From Bacteriovorax sp. (GTDB lineage Bacteria > Bdellovibrionota > Bacteriovoracia > Bacteriovoracales > Bacteriovoracaceae), in contig JAQTTZ010000023.1 of assembly GCA_028710485.1 (NCBI GenBank), forward strand, positions 1-46,036: DNA of 46,036 bases, in the 5' to 3' direction. Of the stretch, positions 16,814 through 24,829 are shown piece after piece. A program made the position numbers and the translations under genes. Within the stretch, counting starts at the first letter, position 1. Every line of letters begins with the position of its first letter. Below the pieces are notes generated by a model, which saw only the letters and a program-made list of their open reading frames with translations, did no database searches and was not told the DNA's origin.

Positions 16814-17233
16814 ATGAAAAAATTTCTTATTATTATGATGCTCACTCTCAGTGCCCGGGCCTTCTCGGCCGAAGTGACATGGGAAACGCTAAAAACTTTG
16901 GATCTCGATCCAAAAACTAAAACGGTCGTCGCCAAAGGCGAATTGAAAAAAATTCTAGGCAAAGAAATTACCATAAAAGGTTTTATGATGCCTCTTGATT
17001 ACGATGCCAAAACAGTGGTTGAATTTTTATTCATGCCATACGTTCCGGCCTGTATGCATGTACCACCTCCACCACCAAATCAATTAGTTCTAGTTAAAAT
17101 GAAAAAAGGAACGACAGTTCAGCCTTCATTTTATCCGATAGAGCTAACAGGTAAATTAACTGTAGAGGCCAATAAAGATCTTGAGTCTTCTTATAAAATG
17201 GATGGACTAAAAATTAAAGAACTTAAGCAATAG
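16814..17233 (+). CDS. exported DUF3299 protein
   Basis: The 139-residue product has a signal peptide (MKKFLIIMMLTLSARAFSA) and then one small domain. The DUF3299 hallmarks are visible: 'IKGFMMPL' and 'PACMHVPPPPPNQLVLV', with Cys and His next to the Pro run as possible metal ligands. Function is not established in the family; in P. aeruginosa the relative lies in a Zur-regulated group with an ABC transporter. It follows the Fur-type gene by 19 bases and precedes the ABC ATPase by 11, so it may hand a metal or metal complex to that transporter, which is inference. Confidence 0.85.
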   Translation: MKKFLIIMMLTLSARAFSAEVTWETLKTLDLDPKTKTVVAKGELKKILGKEITIKGFMMPLDYDAKTVVEFLFMPYVPACMHVPPPPPNQLVLVKMKKGTTVQPSFYPIELTGKLTVEANKDLESSYKMDGLKIKELKQ

Positions 17234-17244
17234 TATTAAAAATT

Positions 17245-17931
17245 ATGACAACACCATCAATTCTTTTAAAAGATCTTAAATTCTCTTATAAACCTCATCA
17301 TAATATTCCAGCTCCACTCGTCCTTAACATAGACGAGCTGGAGATTTTATCCGGTGAAAAAGTTTTTCTCTATGGGCCTTCAGGCCATGGGAAAAGCACC
17401 TTGCTTAATATTTTGGCCGGAGTGCTGGAAGTTAAAAGCGGGCATGTGGAAGTGTTAGGAACAAATCTTCACGATATTTCTCAAGGCGCACGAGACCATC
17501 TTCGCGGAGAGAATGTTGGGTATATCTTTCAAATTTTTAATCTTATTCCCTATCTTAATATCAGAGAAAATATTGTTCTTCCTTGCCTGATCAATAAAAA
17601 ACGCTCTTTTGGTGTAGATTTTTACGCTCAGGCTGACGAACTGATTGAGACACTGGGCCTAACAAACCACGCTGAAAAAAAGGTCACCGATCTCTCTATA
17701 GGCCAGCAGCAACGAGTGGCAGCTGCCAGGGCCTTAATTGGAAATCCTAAATTAATTATCGCCGATGAACCCACCAGCTCTTTAGATGAACAAAATACTA
17801 CTGAATTTATGACTCTACTTTTAAATGAATGGGAAAAGAGAAGATTCACTTTGGTGTTTGTTTCTCACGACACCAGCTTAAAAAAATACTTCCCAAGAAC
17901 TATTTCACTTCCAGATATTAATAAAATCTAG
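17245..17931 (+). CDS. ABC transporter ATPase, LolD/MacB type
   Basis: The 228-residue protein has Walker A GPSGHGKST, Q-loop IFQIFNLIPYL, signature LSIGQQQR, Walker B LIIADEP and the switch His in VFVSHD. The family pattern is that of the LolD/MacB/FtsE subgroup, whose partners are FtsX-like permeases, and such a gene follows 9 bases later. These systems move substrates by mechanical transmission in the periplasm rather than by pumping through the membrane. Together with DUF3299 and the Fur-type regulator it forms a likely metal-homeostasis unit. The alternative is a lipoprotein-release role, but there is no LolC/E pair here. Confidence 0.9.
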   Translation: MTTPSILLKDLKFSYKPHHNIPAPLVLNIDELEILSGEKVFLYGPSGHGKSTLLNILAGVLEVKSGHVEVLGTNLHDISQGARDHLRGENVGYIFQIFNLIPYLNIRENIVLPCLINKKRSFGVDFYAQADELIETLGLTNHAEKKVTDLSIGQQQRVAAARALIGNPKLIIADEPTSSLDEQNTTEFMTLLLNEWEKRRFTLVFVSHDTSLKKYFPRTISLPDINKI

Positions 17932-17940
17932 GTTCCAAAT

Positions 17941-19194
17941 ATGATTAATTTTTTAACTTACAAATCAATTAAAAATAGAAAATTCACTTCTATGCTCTGC
18001 GTGCTCTCGATAACTTTATCAGTTACACTCTTCTTGGGAATTGAGAGGATTAGAAATGGGGCACGCGAAGGATTTACCAACACCATCAGCAAAACTGATT
18101 TAATTATTGGCGCTAAAGGTGGTCCTCTCCAACTTCTTCTTTATACTGTCTTCCATATCGGTGGTGCTGTTAATAATATTCGCATGTCGACTTATGAAGA
18201 CATAAAAAATAACCGTTTGGTTGAATGGAGTATTCCTATCTCTTTAGGTGACACCTATAAAGGATATAGAGTTGTCGCAACCGATGAAAATTTTTTTTTA
18301 CATTATAGATTTAGAGGGGACAAACACGTTGTATTGAATTCAGGAGTTGCTCCCACTGAAACTTTTGATGTTGTTCTTGGAAGTGAGGTCGCCAAAAAAT
18401 TTCATCTAAAAGTTGGAGACCCGATTGTTTTAAGTCATGGTATTTCATCTGAGGCAATTCTCTCGCATGATACAACTCCTTTTCATATTGTTGGGATTAT
18501 GGCCCCAACTCAAACCCCGATAGATACTGGAGTTTTTATTAACCTATACGGTATGGAGGCCATGCATTTTGGATGGGAAACCGGGGTTCCAAGCGGGGAT
18601 AAAATTAATCCTGATCGCTTTAAAAAAGAAAATATTAAAATCACTCAACTCACCTCATTTATGGTGAAGTTAAAATCGAGAATTGCCGTTTTAAAAATGC
18701 GTCGTGAAATTGACCAGTATGATAAAGAGCCTATTATGGCCATCATTCCAGGCCTTGCCCTACAAGAAATGTGGCAGACGATCGGCTATGTTGAGCAGAT
18801 TCTTTTTTTAGTAAGTCTCTGTGTTCTGCTGGTTGGAGTGCTAAGTATTCTTATTTCACTTTATACTTCTATCAATGAACGCCGTCGTGAAATGGCAATT
18901 TTGAGATCCCTTGGAGCAAGTTCGCGCCACGTGTTTGCCCTTCTCCTTTATGAATCAAGTTTTTTAGTGCTATTGGGATGTATTATGGGGGTAGCTTCTC
19001 TCTATGGACTACTCTATTTTGTCAGACCATGGCTTGAATCTAATTTTTCAGTTTATTTAGAAGTTCAACCATTATCAATTACAGAATGGTACTACCTGGC
19101 AGGAATTTTTGTGGCCGGAACTCTTGCCGGACTCATCCCGGCGATTAAAGCTTATATGAATTCTCTTCAAGATGGATTGACGATTAAATTTTAA
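17941..19194 (+). CDS. FtsX-like ABC permease
   Basis: The 417-residue protein has one N-terminal helix (CVLSITLSVTLFLGI), a large extracytoplasmic domain of about 240 residues and three C-terminal helices (about 270-300, 325-350, 385-410), the MacB/FtsX layout. A conserved 'NERRREMAILRSLGAS' coupling segment lies between the second and third helices. It pairs with the ATPase just upstream. In the P. aeruginosa comparison the corresponding permease PA4065 belongs to a Zur-controlled cluster. The substrate is unknown. It is the last gene of the unit; no clear hairpin follows, and the DUF5989 gene starts 17 bases later on the same strand, so it could share this transcript. Confidence 0.88.
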   Translation: MINFLTYKSIKNRKFTSMLCVLSITLSVTLFLGIERIRNGAREGFTNTISKTDLIIGAKGGPLQLLLYTVFHIGGAVNNIRMSTYEDIKNNRLVEWSIPISLGDTYKGYRVVATDENFFLHYRFRGDKHVVLNSGVAPTETFDVVLGSEVAKKFHLKVGDPIVLSHGISSEAILSHDTTPFHIVGIMAPTQTPIDTGVFINLYGMEAMHFGWETGVPSGDKINPDRFKKENIKITQLTSFMVKLKSRIAVLKMRREIDQYDKEPIMAIIPGLALQEMWQTIGYVEQILFLVSLCVLLVGVLSILISLYTSINERRREMAILRSLGASSRHVFALLLYESSFLVLLGCIMGVASLYGLLYFVRPWLESNFSVYLEVQPLSITEWYYLAGIFVAGTLAGLIPAIKAYMNSLQDGLTIKF

Positions 19195-19211
19195 TCATCA
19201 AAACTAATTGT

Positions 19212-19364
19212 ATGATTGAAACCATGAAAGATCTTTTGCGCTTTCTGGGCCACCATAAAAAATGGTGGCTCATACCTATACTTCTCTTTTTAGTTTTATT
19301 TGGTGCGCTGGTAATTTATGCTCAAGGTTCGACAGTAGCGCCGTTTGTTTATACGTTCTTTTAG
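19212..19364 (+). CDS. DUF5989 (SxtK-like) small membrane protein
   Basis: This 50-codon gene has the complete DUF5989 pattern: 'DLLRFLGHHKKWWLIPILL', one membrane helix, then SxxAPFxYTxF at the end (here STVAPFVYTFF). The helix starts near residue 19. Two starts are possible, the ATG at 19212 or at 19224; neither has a good ribosome site. In known genomes DUF5989 proteins accompany NodU/SxtI carbamoyltransferases and SxtJ proteins (the sxtI-J-K trio of the saxitoxin cluster). Here SxtJ and the carbamoyltransferase lie next to it but on the opposite strand, tail to tail, while this gene follows the FtsX-like gene by 17 bases. It may therefore be transcribed with the metal cluster or have been separated by a local inversion. 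Confidence 0.85.
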   Translation: MIETMKDLLRFLGHHKKWWLIPILLFLVLFGALVIYAQGSTVAPFVYTFF

Positions 19365-19419
19365 GATTTGAAAAACAAACAACAATATTTACATTTTTTG
19401 TCTTCGATAGACCCAACAA

Positions 19420-19815
19420 TTAAAAGGGATCGCCAAAAGAGCTGATTTCCGTTTTAACTTGATAAGTACTCGGATACTTTTTCCATAATCGCTTCATCCG
19501 GTCTCTTCTAATAATAATAAAAACCAAATGAACGATAGAAAATAAGCTCAAATAAATCAAAGTAAAAAAAATTTTCGTATTGATAAGACCCAATTTCTCA
19601 CCGAGCCAGAGCCAATACTGGCGTGGTCTTTCTAATAAATGAGGAGCAATTAAAGCTATCAGTAAAAAGATAACTGCAATAATAACTTGAGGAAGATGAA
19701 TCGGTTTATGCTTTATAAAGGGAATCAAGGCGCCCATGACTAAAAAACCGCCTGTCACGATAAAACCAAAATGGCGATTGGTTTTGATTAATTTATTCTC
19801 TTTAATCTCTGGCAT
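19420..19815 (-). CDS. SxtJ-family small membrane protein
   Basis: The 131-residue protein has three or four hydrophobic segments, at 'HFGFIVTGGFLVMGALIPFI', 'PQVIIAVIFLLIALIAP' and 'TKIFFTLIYLSLFSIVHLVF', with the SxtJ-type motif 'RPRQYWLWLGEKLG' between the last two. The ATG at 19815 was preferred over the GTG at 19821 because GGTGAG lies in front of it; the overlap with the upstream carbamoyltransferase gene is 14 bases. SxtJ proteins are found beside carbamoyltransferases of the SxtI/NodU type, but their biochemical job is unknown. A role as membrane partner of the enzyme is suggested by conserved adjacency only. Confidence 0.82.
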   Translation of the reverse strand: MPEIKENKLIKTNRHFGFIVTGGFLVMGALIPFIKHKPIHLPQVIIAVIFLLIALIAPHLLERPRQYWLWLGEKLGLINTKIFFTLIYLSLFSIVHLVFIIIRRDRMKRLWKKYPSTYQVKTEISSFGDPF

Positions 19816-21574
19816 AGGCACTCACCCAGTCAATATTAAACAATTCAGATTTCTGCTCGGTTTTTTTAAGTAAAAAATTCTCCAAAACTAAAACATCCAT
19901 CTCGGTGGTCATAAAACAATTAATGGCCTCCAAAGGTCTTGCGACGATGGGCTCACCTCTAACATTAAATGATGTGTTAATTATTACCGGGCATCCGGAT
20001 TTTTTATAAAAAGTTTTTATCAACCGGTGAAAGCGAGGATGAATATTTTCATCAACCACTTGCAGTCTGGCGGAACCATCGACATGAGTGATAGCAGGTA
20101 GAGGCAAAGTATTTTTTACTTGAGTGGTAAATAGCATATAGGGCGAAGCAGTCGATTTTTCCCAGTAAAAATAATCTGAAACAAATTCTTTTAAAATTGC
20201 AGGTGCAAATGGTCTAAAGGATTCACGTTTTTTAATTTTTAGATTCATGATTGATTGCATATTTGAGAAACGAGGGTCTCCAATAATTGACCTAGAACCG
20301 AGAGCACGCGGACCAAATTCCATACGCCCTTGAAAGAGACCAATCACACTCCCCTTGATAATTTCCTCGCTTATAAGTTCGTTTAAGACTTCTTCACTTA
20401 TTGTTTCGTGATAGACAACACCTGCATGATCTAGAAGCAATTTTATATGTTCACTTTTAAAGCTTGGCCCTAAAAGGGATCCTTGTTGGAAGTTGGGATC
20501 GATAACTCTAGAAGATTTTTTTTCTAAGAAATAATAAGCTAATGCTGCTCCAAGTGCTCCGCCGGAATCCCCCGAGGCCGGTTGTATCCAGATATTTTTA
20601 AAGATCCCGCTCTCTTTTAATTTTCCATTGGCCACGCAATTAAGTGCCACTCCACCGGCCATAGTGAGATTGTCTAAACCTGTTAAAAGTTTAATTTGAC
20701 GAGCAAGCTTAAGCACTGCTATTTCAGTGACTGCTTGAACTGAGGCCGCTAAGTCTTTATGAAACTGAGTGAATTCAGCAATATCTTCATTGCTTCTTCT
20801 GGGATTTTTAAAAAGCTCAATAAATTTGTCAGTGATCATTTCTGAATCTTTTGTAAAATCGAAATAATCCAGGTTTAATTGAAAACTTCCATCGTTATTA
20901 AAATGAATCAAGTTATTTATTATTAAATCGATATAAATGGGTTTTCCATAGGGAGCAAGTCCCATCATTTTATATTCACCGGAATTCACTTGAAAACCTA
21001 AGTAGCCTGTAAAAGCTGAATAAAAAAGTCCGAGAGAATGAGGAAAATGAATTTCAAAAAGTGGTTTTAAATCTGATCCTTTTCCAATCCAACCGCTAGT
21101 CGTTGCCCACTCTCCAACACCGTCAATACAAAGCACGGCGGCTTCATCATAGGGAGAAGCGTAGAAGGCAGAAGCGGCATGCGAGAGATGATGTTCGCTG
21201 AAATAAAGTGATGGTGTAATTTTTGAAATTTTTTTGAGAGAATCGCGAATCAGCTTTTTAAAATATATTTTTTCTTTAAGCCAAATGGGCATGGCCTTTA
21301 AAAAAGACTTGAGTCCAAAAGGTGCTCTGGAAAAATACGTTTCAAGTAAACGGTCAAATTTGAGAAGTGGTTTATCGTAAAAAACAACAGCATCGACTTG
21401 ATCAAGAGTGATCCCGGCAAAACTTAGACAAAACTCAATTGATTGCATGGGAAAAGCTTGATCATGTTTTTTGCGGGAAAAACGCTCTTCTTCGGATGCC
21501 GCCACGATAACTCCGTCTCGCAAAAGAGCTGCAGAACTATCGTGGAAAAAGCATGAGAGGCCTAATACATACAT
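19802..21574 (-). CDS. NodU/SxtI-family O-carbamoyltransferase
   Basis: The 590-residue protein has the N-terminal YrdC/Kae1-like part (GLSCFFHDSSAALL, 'EEERFSRKKHDQAFP', 'HHLSHAASAFYASP') and the C-terminal carbamoyltransferase domain with 'FQGRMEFGPRALGSRSIIGD'. The family transfers a carbamoyl group from carbamoyl phosphate, with ATP, to a hydroxyl of a sugar, antibiotic or toxin. The length is typical. Directly downstream is an SxtJ gene and directly upstream an ABC-2 permease and ATPase, so the product is probably carbamoylated and exported. No polyketide or NRPS genes are in the window; a carbamoylated glycan or glycolipid is the most economical substrate, but this is inference. Confidence 0.92.
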   Translation of the reverse strand: MYVLGLSCFFHDSSAALLRDGVIVAASEEERFSRKKHDQAFPMQSIEFCLSFAGITLDQVDAVVFYDKPLLKFDRLLETYFSRAPFGLKSFLKAMPIWLKEKIYFKKLIRDSLKKISKITPSLYFSEHHLSHAASAFYASPYDEAAVLCIDGVGEWATTSGWIGKGSDLKPLFEIHFPHSLGLFYSAFTGYLGFQVNSGEYKMMGLAPYGKPIYIDLIINNLIHFNNDGSFQLNLDYFDFTKDSEMITDKFIELFKNPRRSNEDIAEFTQFHKDLAASVQAVTEIAVLKLARQIKLLTGLDNLTMAGGVALNCVANGKLKESGIFKNIWIQPASGDSGGALGAALAYYFLEKKSSRVIDPNFQQGSLLGPSFKSEHIKLLLDHAGVVYHETISEEVLNELISEEIIKGSVIGLFQGRMEFGPRALGSRSIIGDPRFSNMQSIMNLKIKKRESFRPFAPAILKEFVSDYFYWEKSTASPYMLFTTQVKNTLPLPAITHVDGSARLQVVDENIHPRFHRLIKTFYKKSGCPVIINTSFNVRGEPIVARPLEAINCFMTTEMDVLVLENFLLKKTEQKSELFNIDWVSAYARD

Positions 21575-21587
21575 TTATAAAAATCTC

Positions 21588-22409
21588 TTAAAAATTCTTT
21601 CTCTTCACTAGTCGATCTGCCAAAAAAATAAAAACGGCAGATGTAACAAATAAATGTAAACTTTCTAACCCAAGATTAAGTTTAATTTCTTCCTTCGACA
21701 GTACATTGCTGGCGAGTTCAGTAATATAATTAACTCTTGGAAGAATAAAATAAATAATCAATCCTATGACTTTAAAGACACTCAAGTTTTTAAAGTAATC
21801 CGCATACTCTAGAACTCTTATAGCACTGGTCGAAAATGAAATAGCGGCTACCGTTGTGATCAAAAGTAAAAATGCACCGATTTTTCCGGCAACCATCGAG
21901 TAAAGAAATGAGATAAAAATAACAAGAAAAACATATAGTCCCATCAAAAGCACACTTATCAAATGACTCCAATGCAAGGCCTGCGAATGAGTGGCAATAG
22001 AAAAAAGAATCGCCGAGAGAATATAAGAGTACAGATAGTAGCCGAAAACTAAGATCCAAGTTCCAAAAATTCGGCTGAACATGTATTGAGTTCTTGAAAT
22101 AGGAAAGGCCAGGTATTGATAGATGATATTATCTTTGAAGTCTGAACGGATTGAACTGATTCCAAAAATACCTGCGATGATCACACTCCAGGCATTAATC
22201 ATGGTGAACATTAGGCTTAAACTATTGGCCCCATTGATCATAATAGCGCTACCTTCATTGCTACTAATAAACATTTTTAAAAGAGCGTGTGCAAACAAAA
22301 TCATCAAGGTAGTAGCAATGAAAATAAAAATAAGTGTTTTACTTCTTAGTTCTTTTAAAACTGTGTCTTTAATCATCGCTCGCCACTGAGCTTTATACAT
22401 TGTCATCAT
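21588..22409 (-). CDS. ABC-2-type permease
   Basis: The 273-residue protein has six hydrophobic segments in the ABC-2 pattern, including 'TLIFIFIATTLMILFAHALL' near the start and 'LILVFGYYLYSYILSAILF'-like stretches in the middle. Its start (ATGATGACAATG) lies 9 bases after the ATPase stop and its stop is 13 bases before the carbamoyltransferase start, so the four genes (ATPase, permease, carbamoyltransferase, SxtJ) look like one operon. ABC-2 permeases export drugs, polysaccharides or lipids. The substrate is unknown; adjacency suggests the carbamoylated product. Confidence 0.85.
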   Translation of the reverse strand: MMTMYKAQWRAMIKDTVLKELRSKTLIFIFIATTLMILFAHALLKMFISSNEGSAIMINGANSLSLMFTMINAWSVIIAGIFGISSIRSDFKDNIIYQYLAFPISRTQYMFSRIFGTWILVFGYYLYSYILSAILFSIATHSQALHWSHLISVLLMGLYVFLVIFISFLYSMVAGKIGAFLLLITTVAAISFSTSAIRVLEYADYFKNLSVFKVIGLIIYFILPRVNYITELASNVLSKEEIKLNLGLESLHLFVTSAVFIFLADRLVKRKNF

Positions 22410-22418
22410 ATAATAATC

Positions 22419-23135
22419 CTATTCCCTTTTACTTACGAGTTGATAGAAAAAATCTTCTAGCGTTTGTCCTTGATCCAAAATGCTTTGAATACTTCCGCTA
22501 AAAAGAATTTCCCCTTTATTTAAGATCGCAGCATCGTCACAGATCTGCTCCATCTCAGAGAGAATATGTGAATTTAAAAAAATTGTTTTTCCTGCTGCTC
22601 GCTGCTTTCTAATAATGTCCTTTAAGTCCCTCATTCCGATTGGATCTAATCCTGAAAAAGGTTCATCCAGAATCAGGACGTCGTGCTCACCAACCAGAAG
22701 ACTTGCAAGTCCAGTTCTCTGCACTTGTCCTTTGGATAAAGACTGAAGTTTACGGTTTTGAAGTACCTCAATATCCAGGTCTTTAAGCGCATTATCAATT
22801 TGAGATTTCAGGTCAAGCCCTGATAATCCTTTCATTGTTCCAAAGAATTCTAAAACTCCTCGAACTGTATAATAAGGAAAAAAACTAAATTTCTCAGGTA
22901 TGAACCCTACTCCAATTCTGGAGCTGGCCAAATAGGAAGGGATACCTTTAATTTTAATCTCACCATGATCGGCATGCATTAAATTCAAAATGAGTTTAAC
23001 CAGAGTCGTTTTACCAGCACCATTAGGACCAAGAAGGGCAAAGATTTTACCCATTTTGACTTCTAAATTTACATCGTGAAGGGCGAAATCATGGCCATAT
23101 GATTTCTTAACTCCACGAACTTCGATAGCATTCAT
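22419..23135 (-). CDS. ABC-2-type transporter ATPase
   Basis: The 238-residue protein has Walker A GPNGAGKTT, signature SLSKGQVQR, Walker B LILDEP and the D-loop SGLDPIGM, followed by a His switch in LNSHIL. It belongs to the ABC-2 exporter group (CcmA/NatA-like), with 'GFIPEKFSFFPYYTVRGVL' in the Q-loop region. It is the first gene of the carbamoyltransferase operon and sits head-to-head with the glutathione peroxidase gene, with about 118 bases between. It supplies the energy for the permease encoded next. Confidence 0.9.
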   Translation of the reverse strand: MNAIEVRGVKKSYGHDFALHDVNLEVKMGKIFALLGPNGAGKTTLVKLILNLMHADHGEIKIKGIPSYLASSRIGVGFIPEKFSFFPYYTVRGVLEFFGTMKGLSGLDLKSQIDNALKDLDIEVLQNRKLQSLSKGQVQRTGLASLLVGEHDVLILDEPFSGLDPIGMRDLKDIIRKQRAAGKTIFLNSHILSEMEQICDDAAILNKGEILFSGSIQSILDQGQTLEDFFYQLVSKRE

Positions 23136-23253
23136 TAGATTATCCTTGTAAAGCTTATGTCTTTCGTTTTTATCTTTGTATTTTTTCTATGCTCTATCAT
23201 ATTCTTGGCCTACAATTTTTCAATGTCAAACCCAAGAATTCAGGAGAAATAAA

Positions 23254-23736
23254 ATGTCTCAAACTATCTATGATTTTGAAGTAAAAAATATCAACGGAGA
23301 ATCTGTTTCATTGGCCCATTTTAAAGGAAAAACTCTCCTCATCGTAAATGTCGCTTCAAAATGCGGATTCACTTCTCAGTATAAAGAATTAGAAGAAATT
23401 TATCGGGAATATAAAACTCAGGGTCTGGAGATTTTAGCATTTCCGTGCAATCAATTCGGGGCCCAAGAACCTGGGGATGCTGAAGAAATTAAAAACTTTT
23501 GCAGCTTAAATTATGATGTAAGCTTTCCCCTCTTTTCAAAAGTAGATGTGAATGGGGACGAAGCTGCTCCTGTTTATCAATTTTTAAAAGAATCATTACC
23601 AGGAATTTTAGGATCTAAGGCCGTCAAATGGAATTTTACTAAATTTCTAGTTGATAAAAATGGCGTTCCCCATTCGCGTTACGCACCTACAGATAAACCA
23701 AGAGATATTTTGAAAGATATAAAGGAAATCTTGTAA
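23254..23736 (+). CDS. glutathione peroxidase family thiol peroxidase
   Basis: The frame is open from 23176, but the ATG at 23254 follows a good ribosome site (CAGGAG) and begins right at the family N-terminus, giving 160 residues. The catalytic segment 'VASKCGFTSQY' has Cys37, not selenocysteine. The Gln of FPCNQFG and the Trp of KWNFTKFL complete the usual triad. Bacterial Cys forms reduce lipid and organic hydroperoxides, mostly with thioredoxin as electron donor. It is a single-gene unit after the divergent ABC operon. No OxyR or PerR box was identified. Confidence 0.93.
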   Translation: MSQTIYDFEVKNINGESVSLAHFKGKTLLIVNVASKCGFTSQYKELEEIYREYKTQGLEILAFPCNQFGAQEPGDAEEIKNFCSLNYDVSFPLFSKVDVNGDEAAPVYQFLKESLPGILGSKAVKWNFTKFLVDKNGVPHSRYAPTDKPRDILKDIKEIL

Positions 23737-23864
23737 GTTTAGTAAAAATAAATTATTCAGTTATCTTTTTAGCGGGCAAATCATAACTAATGGCCATTAG
23801 TTTTTCAAAATCAGTCTTGGTATAAGTTCTATGTACAAATGCAAATCTAGACGGGAGTATACAC

Positions 23865-24782
23865 ATAAAAATTTTAATCACTGGTGCCACTGGATTTATC
23901 GGGAAAAAATTAACTGTTAAACTTCTCGGTATGGGACACGAGATTCATGTATTGACGAGAGATAAACAAAAAGCAAAAAAGATATTTCCCCAAACGGCGG
24001 TCAGCGCATTCGAGTGGCGAAATAATCGTGAGATTCCTCCTCTGGATGCCATCTCTGGTATCAACGGAGTCATCAACCTAATGGGTGAAAACATTACAGC
24101 TAAACACTGGAGTGATGATCAAAAAAAAAGGCTAAAAGAGTCTCGTGTGGATTCAACTCAAAATCTAGTAAAGCTCCTTGAACAAAACTTAAGTAATACT
24201 CTCGATTTTTTTATCTCAGCTTCTGCGATAGCTATTTATCCTGTAAACATTCCAAAAGTTTTAACAGAGGAATCTAATCTCGGACACAACTACCTCGCAG
24301 AACTTTGCAAAATGTGGGAAGAAGCAACGAATGGTCTGACAAAAGTAAAACGCAAAGTCATTATACGCACAGGTGTTGTTTTAGAAAAAACGGATGGTGC
24401 CCTAAAAAAAATGCTTCCTCTATTTCAAATGGGTTTAGGTGGACCTATTGGCAAGGGCAATCAAATGATGAGCTGGATAGAACTCGATGATTTAGTTGAC
24501 CTCTATGTCAACGCGGCCACTGATAGCAAATACTCTGGTATCTTTAACGGAGTCGCTCCGACTCCTGTTAATAATTTTAATTTCACCAAAGCACTTGGAC
24601 ACGCTCTTCATCGGCCAACCATCATTCCGGTGCCAACTCTTCCTTTAAAACTTGCATTTGGAGAAATGGCATCGCTTATTTTGGATTCACAGGCAATAGT
24701 CTCAAAACGGTTACAGGAAGTTGGATTTCATTTTAAATATGAAACAGTGGATTCTGCTTTGAATGCTATTTTTCACAAATAA
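23865..24782 (+). CDS. TIGR01777-type epimerase (YfcH-like), apparent ATA start
   Basis: The protein belongs to the NAD(P)-dependent epimerase/SDR group known as TIGR01777 (YfcH), with 'GATGFIGKKL' at the N-terminus, 'INGVINLMGENI', 'FFISASAIAIYP' and 'MMSWIELDDLV' later. The first ATG (23931) would remove the GxxGxxG dinucleotide loop, so the real start must lie upstream. The only suitable codon is ATA at 23865, giving KILITGATGFIG at once, with GGGAG 7 bases upstream; no ATG, GTG or TTG lies in frame between there and the upstream stop. Predicted length is 305 residues, the family norm. Either initiation at ATA, a start-codon mutation or a sequence error is possible. The biochemical role of the family is unclear. 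Confidence 0.75.
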   Translation: MKILITGATGFIGKKLTVKLLGMGHEIHVLTRDKQKAKKIFPQTAVSAFEWRNNREIPPLDAISGINGVINLMGENITAKHWSDDQKKRLKESRVDSTQNLVKLLEQNLSNTLDFFISASAIAIYPVNIPKVLTEESNLGHNYLAELCKMWEEATNGLTKVKRKVIIRTGVVLEKTDGALKKMLPLFQMGLGGPIGKGNQMMSWIELDDLVDLYVNAATDSKYSGIFNGVAPTPVNNFNFTKALGHALHRPTIIPVPTLPLKLAFGEMASLILDSQAIVSKRLQEVGFHFKYETVDSALNAIFHK

Positions 24783-24829
24783 TTTTTGCAGTGCTGGTAG
24801 ATTTATAAAAATGGAGCTGCGATTTACAA

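Noticed and set aside
23753-23866. 37-codon minus-strand frame beginning MCILPSRFAFVHR between the peroxidase and epimerase genes.
   Set aside because: No ribosome site, and its start overlaps the probable start of the epimerase. The residue make-up is plausible for a protein, so a gene remnant is not fully excluded, but there is no support.
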